Both the position numbers and the translations under genes were made by a program. Shown in pieces: positions 35,647 through 45,257 of a DNA stretch of 64,000 nt (positions within the stretch are counted from its first letter, which is position 1; each line of letters starts with the position of its first letter). Source of the stretch: Propionispora hippei DSM 15287 (lineage in GTDB: Bacteria; Bacillota; Negativicutes; Propionisporales; Propionisporaceae); the NCBI RefSeq assembly GCF_900141835.1, contig NZ_FQZD01000006.1, positions 124,001 to 188,000 of the forward strand, in the 5' to 3' direction. The notes below the pieces were generated by a model. That model did no database searches. It was given only the letters and a program-made list of their open reading frames with translations, and had not been told where the DNA came from.

Positions 35647-36745
35647 CGGACAGTCGAATTATAAGCTGAGACAGCTTAATCTTCAACTTTTCAATGAAGA
35701 GAAGACCGAAGATCCGACCGCCAAAAGGCAGCAGGAATCGCGGGAAAAGGGGCAAGTTGCCAAGAGTATGGAAGTTAATTCCGTCTTTGTGGTGATGGCC
35801 GCCTTCCTGGCTCTTAAGGGGTTTGGCTCTTATATGTACAGCGAACTGACTCATTTTATGGTGTTGCTTTTTTCCTATGGAAATGCTGATTTTACGATAA
35901 ACAGTATTCATCATTTATTTATCGAAGCCAGTATTGTTTTTATTAAGGTCTGTTTCCCCATTATGTTTGTTGTGCTGATTACGGCATTAGCTGTGAATTT
36001 TCTCCAGGTCGGGTTTCTCTTTTCGCTGGAGCCGCTGATCCCTTCTTTCGAAAAATTGAGCTTTAACCCGGCAAAGGCTCTGCAAAAGATGTTTTCCAAA
36101 CGTTCTCTGGCTGAATTGGTAAAGTCATGCATCAAAATTGCCATTGTCGGCTATTTTATTTATCGTTTTGCCGTCAAAGAGACCATGCAGGTACCTAAAC
36201 TGGCCAGTGTTGATTTATTTGATTCCCTGCAATTTATTGCTTCCCTGGTACTGAATTTAGTTTATCAAATTTCTGCTGTTATGATTATTCTGGCGGCTTT
36301 GGACTACTTCTATCAAGGCTGGGAGCATAAGAACAGTCTAAAAATGACCAAGCAGGAAGTTAAGGAAGAATTCAAACAGGTGGAAGGAAATCCGGCGATC
36401 AAAAGTAAAATCAGAGAGCGACAGCGGGCCATGGCTATGCGCCGGATGATGCAGGAGGTGCCAAAGGCTGATGTAGTGGTTACCAACCCGACCCATTTCG
36501 CGGTTGCCCTGAAATATGATAAATCAATGCCTGCTCCTACGGTGGTGGCCAAAGGGCAGGATTTAATTGCCCAGCGGATTAAGGAAATCGCTCAGGAGCA
36601 CCGCGTGGTAATTGTTGAGAACAAACCGCTGGCGCGGACCCTGTTCGCCAGTGCTGAAATCGGGCAGATCATTCCCCAGGACCTGTATCAGGCTGTTGCC
36701 GAAGTGCTGGCCTATGTATTCCGCCTGAAAAAACGTCTTTCTTAG
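35600..36745 (+). CDS. flhB: Flagellar export switch protein FlhB
   Basis: Membrane protein that switches export specificity after autocleavage. Family features: the start-proximal LQLFNEEKTEDPTAKRQQ and REKGQVAKS, four hydrophobic helices (about residues 65-255), and the autocleavage site NPTH in VVTNPTHFAVALKYD. The start is unclear: the only ATG (35600) lies inside fliR, has no good ribosome site and would add about 25 unusual residues (Cys-rich) before the conserved beginning. A CTG at 35666 sits where homologues normally begin but also lacks a clear ribosome site. Expression probably depends on coupling to fliR translation. Confidence 0.9.
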   Translation: MECTATCITCYPSLNDGQSNYKLRQLNLQLFNEEKTEDPTAKRQQESREKGQVAKSMEVNSVFVVMAAFLALKGFGSYMYSELTHFMVLLFSYGNADFTINSIHHLFIEASIVFIKVCFPIMFVVLITALAVNFLQVGFLFSLEPLIPSFEKLSFNPAKALQKMFSKRSLAELVKSCIKIAIVGYFIYRFAVKETMQVPKLASVDLFDSLQFIASLVLNLVYQISAVMIILAALDYFYQGWEHKNSLKMTKQEVKEEFKQVEGNPAIKSKIRERQRAMAMRRMMQEVPKADVVVTNPTHFAVALKYDKSMPAPTVVAKGQDLIAQRIKEIAQEHRVVIVENKPLARTLFASAEIGQIIPQDLYQAVAEVLAYVFRLKKRLS

Positions 36746-36791
36746 ATTTGTAATCTACTTTGTGACCAAGCCGCAGAAGGAGTGATGAACT

Positions 36792-38855
36792 TTGGTTGCA
36801 CAAACATCTCCGTTTGCCAAAATATTAAAATATAGCGATATCCTTGTAGCTGTGGCATTAATCACAATTGTTATTATGATGATTATTCCGCTGCCGACCC
36901 TGATTTTGGACTTATTATTATCTTTGAATATTACCTTGGGTCTGGTGATTGTCATGGTGGCGGTGTATACGGTCAATCCTCTGGAATTTTCTGTATTTCC
37001 TTCTTTGCTGTTAATTACCACCCTGTTCCGGTTGGCCTTGAACGTGTCTTCCACGAGATTGATTCTGCTTGACGGTTATGCCGGTGATGTGATTTTGGCG
37101 TTCGGTAACTTTGTTGTCGGCGGTAATGCCGTTATCGGGTTTATTATTTTCGTAGTGCTCATCATCATTCAGTTTATTGTTATTACCCGCGGCGCGGAGC
37201 GGGTTGCCGAAGTTGCTGCCCGGTTTACGCTGGATGCCATGCCCGGTAAACAGATGAGTATTGACGCCGATTTGAACGCGGGCTTGATCAGTGATGCCGA
37301 TGCCAGACAGCGCCGTAAGAACATTCAGCAAGAAGCCGATTTTTACGGCGCCATGGATGGGGCCAGTAAATTTGTTAAAGGCGACGCTATTGCTGCTATC
37401 ATTATTATTATTATCAATATTGTCGGCGGTTTTGTCATAGGCATGTGGCAGAGAAATATGGAAATCCTCCAGGCGTTACAAAGCTATACGCTGCTGACTG
37501 TGGGGGAAGGCCTGGTCAACCAGATACCGGCCCTCTTAATATCGACGGCTACCGGTATTGTCGTGACGCGGGCTGCTTCCGAGTCGAACCTGGGACATGA
37601 TCTTGCCAGCCAGATTTTTGCCAATTCACGCGTGTTCTTTATTGTCTCCGGCGTATTGTTACTGCTGGGCTTTGTACCGGGCTTGCCGGGAATACCGTTT
37701 TTGTCGCTTGGTATTATTCTATTCTTTATCGGTTATACACTGCATAAAAACGTTAGATCGGTTGCGCAGCAAGAAATTGATAATCAGGAAGAAAAAGAAA
37801 AAGAAGAGGTCCGCAAACCGGAAAATATTGTTTCGCTCCTGCAGGTTGATCCAATGGAGCTGGAGATTGGCTATAGCTTAATTCCCATGGTAGATGTAGG
37901 GCAGGGCGGTGATTTGTTGGACCGGGTTGTCATGATCCGGCGCCAGTGCGCTCTGGAAATGGGATTGGTAGTTCCTACCATCCGTATTCGCGATAATATC
38001 CAACTCAAGCCCAATGTGTATGTAATTAAGCTGAAAGGTATTGAAATTGCTAAAGGCGAGCTTTTGTTAGATCATTATATGGCGATGAATCCTGGAACCG
38101 TTTTTGAGGAAATGACCGGCATTGAGACTGTGGAACCTGCTTTTGGCCTGCCGGCGCTTTGGATTCAAGAAGCCAACCGGGAACAGGCGGAATTGGCCGG
38201 TTATACCGTGGTCGATCCGGTTTCCGTTTTGGCCACCCATTTAACTGAAGTGATTAAAACCTTTGCGGCGGAAATATTAGGTCGTCAGGAGACACAGACG
38301 CTGCTTGACGGGGTGAAACAGCATAACGCCGCATTGGTCGATGAGCTTACACCGAACTTACTGTCAGTCGGCGATATACAAAAAGTTCTGGCCAATCTGT
38401 TGCGGGAACGGATTTCCATCCGGGATATGGTAACTATCTTGTCTACCTTGTGCGATTACGCAACCTTAAGCAAGGATACCGAATTGTTATCGGAATATGT
38501 GCGCCATGCACTGGCCCGGCAAATTTCCCGGCAATATGCTCCCAATGACACACTGGCCTGTTTGACGATTGATCCCCAGTTGGAAAATAAAATTTCGTCT
38601 TCCGTACAGCGTACCGAGCGTGGCTCTTTTGTGGCGCTGGATCCTAATACCATGCAAGTGTTGATTAGAAATTTGAATACTGAACTGCAGAAATTAACGA
38701 ATATGGGCTATCAGCCGCTTATTTTGGCTAGCCCGGCAGTCAGATTGTATTTCCGCAAATTGACGGAGCGGGTTGCGCCGACACTGACAGTACTTTCTTA
38801 TGCGGAATTAGAACCTAAAGTGGAAGTTCAGGCGTTAGGGATGGTGAAAGTATAA
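36792..38855 (+). CDS. flhA: Flagellar export gate protein FlhA
   Basis: Nonameric export gate; the N-terminal half has eight or so transmembrane helices with the FHIPEP signature (VYTVNPLEFSVFPSLLLITTLFRLALNVSSTR; DAMPGKQMSIDADLNAGLI; GASKFVKGDA). The C-terminal half (about residues 340-687) is the cytosolic ring that docks chaperones and FliJ. It has 687 residues. The start is TTG 36792, with AAGGAG about nine nt before. It is contiguous with flhF. Confidence 0.97.
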   Translation: MVAQTSPFAKILKYSDILVAVALITIVIMMIIPLPTLILDLLLSLNITLGLVIVMVAVYTVNPLEFSVFPSLLLITTLFRLALNVSSTRLILLDGYAGDVILAFGNFVVGGNAVIGFIIFVVLIIIQFIVITRGAERVAEVAARFTLDAMPGKQMSIDADLNAGLISDADARQRRKNIQQEADFYGAMDGASKFVKGDAIAAIIIIIINIVGGFVIGMWQRNMEILQALQSYTLLTVGEGLVNQIPALLISTATGIVVTRAASESNLGHDLASQIFANSRVFFIVSGVLLLLGFVPGLPGIPFLSLGIILFFIGYTLHKNVRSVAQQEIDNQEEKEKEEVRKPENIVSLLQVDPMELEIGYSLIPMVDVGQGGDLLDRVVMIRRQCALEMGLVVPTIRIRDNIQLKPNVYVIKLKGIEIAKGELLLDHYMAMNPGTVFEEMTGIETVEPAFGLPALWIQEANREQAELAGYTVVDPVSVLATHLTEVIKTFAAEILGRQETQTLLDGVKQHNAALVDELTPNLLSVGDIQKVLANLLRERISIRDMVTILSTLCDYATLSKDTELLSEYVRHALARQISRQYAPNDTLACLTIDPQLENKISSSVQRTERGSFVALDPNTMQVLIRNLNTELQKLTNMGYQPLILASPAVRLYFRKLTERVAPTLTVLSYAELEPKVEVQALGMVKV

Positions 38856-39965
38856 TTGAAAGTGAAAATTTTTACTGCTGCCACCATGCAGGAAGGTATG
38901 GCACAAATAAAAAGTGAATTGGGCCGTGACGCCGTCATTCTTCACACCCGCCGCTTGAAAAAGGGTGGTGTGCTGGGCTTTTTCGGCAAGGAAGTGATTG
39001 AAATTACCGCCGGGGTGGAAGCAACGCCACAAGTAGCGACACAGGCAACGGTTCCGGTGCCGGAAGTCAAAATGCCTCCGGCCAGACCTGTCCTCATTGA
39101 CGGTGATTCTAAAATGACGGCGGTACAATTGGAGCTCGGTACGATGCGTAAGCTCTTGGAACAGGTTTTGCATAAGATTCCGCTTCAGGAAGAGAAAAAA
39201 TCGCCCGTTTTTGCCATGCTGGAGCAAAACGACATTGATGAACAGATTGCAGCCGAACTAGTCAGGGAAGCTGCCAAGACGAAATTCCCGGCGGGTATAC
39301 ATTTTACAGAGGATCAGGCTGTCCTGGAAGTTCTGCGTACTTATCTGCAACGGAGCGAAGGTATTACCGTTCTGCCGAATGCAACAAAGACGGTGGCTTT
39401 TATCGGGCCGACCGGTGTGGGAAAGACAACCACCATCGCCAAACTGGCCGCTAATTTTGCCATTAAGGAAGGGTTTAAGGTAGCTCTGATTACAGCCGAT
39501 ACTTACCGGATTTCAGCGGTTGAACAATTAAAGACCTACGCCGATATTATCGGCGTTCCCATTGAGATTGTCTATACGCCCGACGAACTGAAGCTGGCTA
39601 TTCAGCGGCATCAGGACAAGCAGTTGATTCTTATTGATACAGCGGGGCGCAGCCCCAAAAACCACTACCAGTTGGGTGAACTGCAGGCTTTGCTGGAGAT
39701 TAATCCTTATATCGAGGTGCATCTGGTATTAAGTATGACTACGAAATACAAAGAAGCGCTGGATATTGTTCATAGTTTTTCCGGCTGTTCGCCTCAGAAA
39801 TTCTTATTTACCAAACTTGATGAGGCCAGTAACATTGGAACCATGCTCAATTTGTTATATCAGTTTCCGGTCACCCTTTCCTATGTGGCTACCGGCCAAA
39901 ATGTTCCCGATGATATTGAACTGGCCGATCCCGGTAAGTTAATGAATTTAATACTGAAGGAGTAA
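38856..39965 (+). CDS. flhF: SRP-type GTPase FlhF
   Basis: Directs where and how many flagella are built. The 369-residue protein has an N-terminal B domain (KIFTAATMQEGMAQIKSELG, then a Pro/Val linker), an N domain and a G domain with P-loop [16 protein letters not shown]. Further motifs are ITADTYRISAVEQLKTYA, LIDTAGRSPKN and TKLDEASNIG. The start is TTG 38856, directly after the flhA stop, or GTG 38862. It is followed three nt later by flhG, its ATPase partner. Confidence 0.96.
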   Translation: MKVKIFTAATMQEGMAQIKSELGRDAVILHTRRLKKGGVLGFFGKEVIEITAGVEATPQVATQATVPVPEVKMPPARPVLIDGDSKMTAVQLELGTMRKLLEQVLHKIPLQEEKKSPVFAMLEQNDIDEQIAAELVREAAKTKFPAGIHFTEDQAVLEVLRTYLQRSEGITVLPNATKTVAFIGPTGVGKTTTIAKLAANFAIKEGFKVALITADTYRISAVEQLKTYADIIGVPIEIVYTPDELKLAIQRHQDKQLILIDTAGRSPKNHYQLGELQALLEINPYIEVHLVLSMTTKYKEALDIVHSFSGCSPQKFLFTKLDEASNIGTMLNLLYQFPVTLSYVATGQNVPDDIELADPGKLMNLILKE

Positions 39966-39968
39966 GCT

Positions 39969-40853
39969 ATGCGGGATCAAGCAGAAAAATTAAGAAAGAT
40001 TGTTCAGCAATCCCGTTTTGCCAATCACGCGCCCTTACCGGCCAGGGACCGGGCCAAGACCCGTGTCATAGCTGTAACAAGCGGTAAAGGCGGTGTGGGG
40101 AAAACGAATTTTACCGTAAACCTATCCTTGGCATTAGCCGGACTGGGCCAGAAGGTTGTCTTACTGGACGCCGACCTGGGGATGGCTAATGTTGATGTGG
40201 TGCTGGGTTGTCCGGCCACTTATAATTTGCTGAACCTGGTAGAAGACCGTATTCACATTGAAGATGTCACGGTAAATGGACCGCGGGGCATACGCTTCCT
40301 TTCCGGCGGGTCGGGAGTATATGAGCTGGCTAACATGAATTCCGTTCAAATACACCATATCCTCAGTCAACTTAGTGTCCTGGAAGACTGGGCAGACATT
40401 ATTTTAGTTGACACAGGCGCAGGTATCGGCCGTAATGTGCTTGACTTTGTCATTGCAGCCGATGAAGTGATTATTATTACGACGCCTGAACCGACGGCGA
40501 TGACCGATGCTTATGCGATGATGAAAGTGTACGCCGGTCAGAAAGGGACTTCGCCGCTGAGGCTGGTGGTGAACAGGGTATTGGATTCCCAGGAGGGAAG
40601 GGATGTGGCGGAGCGGCTAAATACCGTGGCCACCCGCTTTTTAGGACTGCAGCTTCATAGTCTGGGGATGGTTTATGAAGATACCAATATGCGCCAGGCG
40701 GTAAAATTCCAGACTCCGATGCTACTTGCCTACCCGGATAGCGTAGCTTCACAATGTATTGAGAGCATTGCGCGAAAATTGCTGTATACCGGCAGCTCCA
40801 GTGTGTTGACGGGAATCAGAGGCTTTTTTAATCGAATATTTGACATTATTTGA
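39969..40853 (+). CDS. flhG: MinD-like ATPase FlhG (YlxH)
   Basis: ParA/MinD-type ATPase that works with FlhF to control flagellar number and position. The deviant Walker A is TSGKGGVGKTNFTVNLSLAL; DADLGMANVDVVLG and LVDTGAGIGRNVLDF are also diagnostic. The N-terminal DQAEKLRKIV segment before the P-loop is the DQAxxLR motif of FlhG that stimulates FlhF. It has 294 residues. Its stop codon lies in the short overlap with the following PilZ frame. Confidence 0.96.
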   Translation: MRDQAEKLRKIVQQSRFANHAPLPARDRAKTRVIAVTSGKGGVGKTNFTVNLSLALAGLGQKVVLLDADLGMANVDVVLGCPATYNLLNLVEDRIHIEDVTVNGPRGIRFLSGGSGVYELANMNSVQIHHILSQLSVLEDWADIILVDTGAGIGRNVLDFVIAADEVIIITTPEPTAMTDAYAMMKVYAGQKGTSPLRLVVNRVLDSQEGRDVAERLNTVATRFLGLQLHSLGMVYEDTNMRQAVKFQTPMLLAYPDSVASQCIESIARKLLYTGSSSVLTGIRGFFNRIFDII

Positions 40854-40891
40854 TAAATTTTAGTAATTTTTTACGGCAAGGAGGAATCCTT

Positions 40892-41545
40892 ATTTTAGAA
40901 GAAGAAGTATTTAAGATAAATCAACGCCTGACTTTGATTTTACCGGAGAAGGTTAGTGTAGCCGAATGTTACAGCCGCATAGAGGATATGACTCCTGAGG
41001 CCATGACGATCGCCATGCCGATGAGCAAAGGTTATCCTATCATTATTCCCAACGGAAGTACCGTCTGGGGCAGAGTGGTGGAAAACGGCCAGGTGTATCA
41101 ATTTCAAAGCACCGTTACAGGCAAGAGGATATCACCGCTGCCTGTTTGGATCTTAACCTTGCCTACTAATATTACTAAAGTACAGCAGCGTTCCTTTGTC
41201 CGGTTGGATATTATCTTACCTGTTAAGATTCAAATGATGTCTGAACAACAGGGTGAGGATGCGCCCTTATATGATCTGCTGACTAAGAATATCAGTGGCG
41301 GCGGTGTTTGCCTGATCAGTCAGGATAAACTTAAGCTTGGCACCAAACTAAATGTGCAGCTCCAACTGCCTGAGCAGGAAGTCTGGACAATTGCCAGTGA
41401 AGTGGTTAGATTGGATATGCCCCAGAATGATCGGCAATTATATTGGATCGGTATTAGATTTCTGGATATTGCAGAACCCATAAGAAACAGGTTGATTCGC
41501 TTTATTTTCAGAAAACAATTGGAACAGCGGCAGAAAGAAGTGTAG
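40892..41545 (+). CDS. PilZ-domain c-di-GMP receptor of the YcgR/YpfA (MotI) type
   Basis: Predicted flagellar brake that binds c-di-GMP and acts on the motor. It has an N-terminal YcgR-like beta domain (about residues 1-95) and a PilZ domain. The RxxxR motif is in QQRSFVRLDI and the N-x-S-x-x-G motif in KNISGGGVCL. A perfect AAGGAGG (40878-40884) lies seven nt before ATT 40892, giving 217 residues, the size of B. subtilis YpfA. The frame is open upstream to a TTG at 40850 overlapping the flhG stop, but that start has no ribosome site. No ATG, GTG or TTG is suitably placed, so an ATT start seems likely. Confidence 0.85.
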   Translation: MLEEEVFKINQRLTLILPEKVSVAECYSRIEDMTPEAMTIAMPMSKGYPIIIPNGSTVWGRVVENGQVYQFQSTVTGKRISPLPVWILTLPTNITKVQQRSFVRLDIILPVKIQMMSEQQGEDAPLYDLLTKNISGGGVCLISQDKLKLGTKLNVQLQLPEQEVWTIASEVVRLDMPQNDRQLYWIGIRFLDIAEPIRNRLIRFIFRKQLEQRQKEV

Positions 41546-41572
41546 TTTTAACGGGATGGGGTGGATTTGGGC

Positions 41573-42643
41573 ATGATTAAAGTATTAATTGTTGAGGACT
41601 CTGCGTTTATGCGAAAGTTGCTATCCGACGTATTTTCCGCTGAGTCGGACTTTATAGTAGATACGGCACGCAATGGCAAAGATGCTCTTGATAAAATAAA
41701 AAGATTTAAACCCGATTTGATCACTATGGATGTGGAAATGCCGGTTATGGACGGCCTGACAGCCTTAGAAATCATTATGAGGGAAAACCCCACACCGGTA
41801 GTTATGGTTAGCAGTCTGACAAGAGACGGCGCCGAAGCCACCATGAAAGCTCTGGACTTGGGAGCGGTTGATTTTGTGGCTAAAACCGCCGGCCCCATAT
41901 CCAGTGTGGCGGGCATCGGTACTGAAATTATAAATAAATGCCGGGCGGCAGCTCAGGTAAATGTACAGACTTTACGTAGAAAGCCTTTCAGTGCTGTACC
42001 GTTGCCGGCAAAGCCGGTGATTTCTTCCGCTCCTTTACCTGTTAAAACATCGGAATATCCGGCTGTTTCCGAGGAGCGTATTGTGGCCATCGGTACTTCG
42101 ACCGGCGGGCCGCGGGCCTTGCAAGAAATTATTACAAAGCTTCCCGGCAATCTGCCTTGCGGTGTGGTTGTTGTCCAGCATATGCCTCCCGGCTTTACCA
42201 AATCGCTGTCGGAACGGTTGAACTCGTTATCTTCGGTAACTGTAAAAGAGGCGGAGCATAATGATGTCATCAGACCGGGATTAGTGCTTATTGCTCCCGG
42301 TGATTATCATATGACGGTGGAGGCAGAAGGCGGCAGGAAGGTAGTTAAACTTGCTCAGAATCCGCCAATCGGCGGTCACCGTCCGGCTGTCGATCCGATG
42401 CTGGAATCGGTAGCCAAGATATACGGGGCCAAAGCGGTCGGTGTCATCCTAACCGGAATGGGCCATGACGGGGCCAAAGGGATGCAAACTATTAGGCAGC
42501 AAAAGGGGTATACGATAGCTGAAGATCAGTCAACTTCTGTAGTATTTGGAATGCCCAAGGCAGCCATAGAATTGGGGGTTATTGATAAAGTTCTGCCACT
42601 TCCGGCCATTGCGTCGGAAATTATTAGATCTCTCGCTAAATAA
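41573..42643 (+). CDS. cheB: Chemotaxis methylesterase/glutamine deamidase CheB
   Basis: Removes methyl groups from chemoreceptors. The receiver domain (residues 1-~120) has the phospho-acceptor Asp53 in LITMDVEMPVMDG. After a linker, the methylesterase domain shows the catalytic Ser in IGTSTGGPRAL, His in VVQHMPPGFTKSLSERL and Asp in LTGMGHDGAKGM. From ATG 41573 it has 356 residues; GTG 41561 is possible. It sits before cheA, as in B. subtilis. Confidence 0.96.
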   Translation: MIKVLIVEDSAFMRKLLSDVFSAESDFIVDTARNGKDALDKIKRFKPDLITMDVEMPVMDGLTALEIIMRENPTPVVMVSSLTRDGAEATMKALDLGAVDFVAKTAGPISSVAGIGTEIINKCRAAAQVNVQTLRRKPFSAVPLPAKPVISSAPLPVKTSEYPAVSEERIVAIGTSTGGPRALQEIITKLPGNLPCGVVVVQHMPPGFTKSLSERLNSLSSVTVKEAEHNDVIRPGLVLIAPGDYHMTVEAEGGRKVVKLAQNPPIGGHRPAVDPMLESVAKIYGAKAVGVILTGMGHDGAKGMQTIRQQKGYTIAEDQSTSVVFGMPKAAIELGVIDKVLPLPAIASEIIRSLAK

Positions 42644-42671
42644 TGCTACTACAACTTCAACGGAGGTGTAA

Positions 42672-44714
42672 ATGATGGATCTCAGTCAATATATGGGAAT
42701 GTTTTTGGAAGAATCGCGTGAACATCTGCAAACCCTGAACCGCTGCCTGCTGGATCTGGAGAATGATCCGAGTGACTTGTCAGTGCTGGATGAAATTTTT
42801 CGAAGTGCCCATACCATTAAAGGTATGTCCGCTACCATGGGATTCACAACGGTTGCTGAACTTACTCATGAAATGGAAAATGTACTGGATTTATTGCGGA
42901 AGGGTCAATTAAAAGCCGATCACTCAATTATTGATACGGTTTTTAAATGTGTTGATACGCTGGAGCAACTGGTGGAAAGCATTGCGAGCGGGGATGAGAA
43001 TGGATTGGATATCAAGCCGCTGATTGCTAAGCTTAAAGCGATTGCCAGCGGAGAAAGCACGGCGGAAGCTGTGCACTCGGTTGAGCCGGCCGCCGGCAAT
43101 AATGTGGTGCTTGATGAAACGGAACTGGAAGTGGCTAAAAAGGCCAAGGCCAAGGGGTTGCAGACGGTCGGTGTTGATATTTCACTGCGTGAGGGTTGCC
43201 TGCTAAAATCAGCCAGAGCGTACATGGCCATGAGTGCTTTGGAAGAGCTGGGCGATGTCATTAAAAGTACGCCTCCGGTAGAAGATCTGGAAAAAGAAAA
43301 TTTTGGCCTTAGTTTTCAGGTAATCCTGGTGACTGATGCCGAAGCTGACAAAATTCAGCAGATGGTGCTTGGTATCTCGGAAATTGAAACGGTGGAAGTA
43401 AGGGCCTGTGATTTGACGGATACGCAGCCGGAACCTGAAGCGCAAGTAGCCGCCCCTGCCGTAGAAGCCGCACAACCCAACCCCACAGTCAAAGCGACGG
43501 TGGAGGAAAAGAAAGAAAAAGCGGTTGCGGCACCGGCGCCCCATGCCGACAAAAAACTAAAGGGTGGCCAATCGGTCCGGGTGGATATCGACAAGTTGGA
43601 TAACCTGCTTAATCTGGTAGGAGAATTGGTTATCAATAAGACCCGTTTGGAACAGATCGGGCTGACCCATCGTCTAACCGACTTAGTGGAAACAATCGAG
43701 CAAATGGACCGGGTGACTACCGATTTGCAGGCTGTGGTCATGAAAGTGCGAATGGTACCTGTCGGTCAGGTCTTTAACCGTTTTCCGCGAATGGTTCGCG
43801 ACCTCTCCCGTGATCTGAACAAGGAAGTTAATTTAATTATTCAAGGGGAAGAGACCGAACTGGACCGTACGGTTATTGATGAAATCGGCGACCCGTTGGT
43901 CCATTTACTGCGTAACGCGATTGACCATGGGATTGAGCAGCCCGAAGCCCGTCAGGCAAAAGGCAAAGACCCTATTGGTGAAATTCGTCTGATTGCCCGT
44001 CATGAGGGAAACAATGTCATCATTATGGTTGAGGATGACGGTAACGGCATTAATCCGGACGCACTCAAGCAGAAGGTAGTGTCTAAAGGGCTCTTGAGCC
44101 AGGCGGAAGTTGACAAAATGGATAATAACGAAGCCGTACGACTAGTCTTTTTACCCGGATTTTCCACTGCTGAAGTGGTTACCGATGTATCCGGCCGGGG
44201 TGTTGGCATGGATGCGGTAAAGAATAAAATCGAGTCGTTAGGCGGCATGGTTGATGTAGAAACCAAAGTAAACGAAGGCAGCCGGTTTAAAATCCGTTTG
44301 CCGCTGACGCTGGCGATTATTCAGGCGCTGCTGGTGAAAGTAAGCGAAGAAATTTATGCAATTCCTCTGGGCTCGATCGACAGTACGATCAATATCACAC
44401 CCAGTGACATTAAAACCATCCAAAACAAGGAAGTCATATTACTGCGGGGGCAGATTATTCCAATCGTCCGCTTAAATGACAGACTGAATATACCTGCATC
44501 GGCCGGTGAGGAACCGGAAGAGCTGTTTGTGGTTATCGTACATATGGGGGATCAGCGTGCCGGTATTATTGTGGACAATTTAATCGGTCAGCAGGAGATT
44601 GTTATCAAATCGCTAGGTAAGTTACTGGCCGGCATCAAAATCATTGCCGGAGCCACGATTTTGGGTAATGGCCAGGTTGCCCTTATCCTTGACGTCGGTT
44701 CGTTGATGCAATAG
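42672..44714 (+). CDS. cheA: Chemotaxis histidine kinase CheA
   Basis: Receptor-coupled kinase that phosphorylates CheY and CheB. The five domains are visible: HPt P1 with phospho-His in FRSAHTIKGMSATMGF, P2 response-regulator-binding domain (about residues 150-240), and a Pro/Ala/Glu linker. Next come the P3 dimerisation helices (LDNLLNLVGELVINKTRLEQ), the P4 ATPase (LVHLLRNAIDHGIE N-box, DDGNGI, GRGVGMDAV) and a C-terminal CheW-like P5. It has 680 residues. GGAGGTG precedes the ATG pair at 42672/42675. Confidence 0.97.
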   Translation: MMDLSQYMGMFLEESREHLQTLNRCLLDLENDPSDLSVLDEIFRSAHTIKGMSATMGFTTVAELTHEMENVLDLLRKGQLKADHSIIDTVFKCVDTLEQLVESIASGDENGLDIKPLIAKLKAIASGESTAEAVHSVEPAAGNNVVLDETELEVAKKAKAKGLQTVGVDISLREGCLLKSARAYMAMSALEELGDVIKSTPPVEDLEKENFGLSFQVILVTDAEADKIQQMVLGISEIETVEVRACDLTDTQPEPEAQVAAPAVEAAQPNPTVKATVEEKKEKAVAAPAPHADKKLKGGQSVRVDIDKLDNLLNLVGELVINKTRLEQIGLTHRLTDLVETIEQMDRVTTDLQAVVMKVRMVPVGQVFNRFPRMVRDLSRDLNKEVNLIIQGEETELDRTVIDEIGDPLVHLLRNAIDHGIEQPEARQAKGKDPIGEIRLIARHEGNNVIIMVEDDGNGINPDALKQKVVSKGLLSQAEVDKMDNNEAVRLVFLPGFSTAEVVTDVSGRGVGMDAVKNKIESLGGMVDVETKVNEGSRFKIRLPLTLAIIQALLVKVSEEIYAIPLGSIDSTINITPSDIKTIQNKEVILLRGQIIPIVRLNDRLNIPASAGEEPEELFVVIVHMGDQRAGIIVDNLIGQQEIVIKSLGKLLAGIKIIAGATILGNGQVALILDVGSLMQ

Positions 44715-44735
44715 TAAAGAAAGGAGGCGGCAGAT

Positions 44736-45212
44736 ATGACAACAGAAATAATGACTGCTGATGCGGCAACTTATTCGAGCAACGAAGTTCAGTTGGTTGC
44801 TTTTAAGCTGGGGCGGGAAGAGTATGGCATTGACATTTTGCAGGTACAGGAAATAAAACGGATGACCGATATCACCAGAGTTCCCCATACCCCGGAGTAT
44901 ATTAAAGGTGTCATTAATTTGCGTGGCAGTGTTCTTCCCGTCATTGATTTAAAGACCAGGCTTGACTTGCTGGAACAGGATTATACCGATGATACCCGGA
45001 TCATCATTGTTAAGGTGGATGAAATTGCCGTGGGCATGATTGTGGATGCCGTTTCGGAAGTCATGGCAATTGATCATGAGCAGATCGAGGTTTCTCAGGA
45101 AGCGGTCGGCGGGGTTTCGACCAACTATATCAGCGGCGTAGGCAAGCTGGAAAACCGCTTGATGATTTTACTGAATCTGGAAGCTATTATTGGTATCAAT
45201 CAAGATATGTAA
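44736..45212 (+). CDS. cheW: Chemotaxis coupling protein CheW
   Basis: Adaptor between chemoreceptors and CheA. The 158 residues contain the CheW core: LVAFKLGREEYGIDILQVQEI, RVPHTPEYIKGVINLRGSVLPVIDLKTRL and VDAVSEVMAIDHEQIE. A ~15-residue N-terminal tail precedes the core. AAAGGAGG lies just before the ATG. It follows cheA after 21 nt. Confidence 0.97.
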   Translation: MTTEIMTADAATYSSNEVQLVAFKLGREEYGIDILQVQEIKRMTDITRVPHTPEYIKGVINLRGSVLPVIDLKTRLDLLEQDYTDDTRIIIVKVDEIAVGMIVDAVSEVMAIDHEQIEVSQEAVGGVSTNYISGVGKLENRLMILLNLEAIIGINQDM

Positions 45213-45257
45213 TGGAGTCTCTTCAGCGGCTCTAGTTATTTAAGTGGGGTGGCAGTA

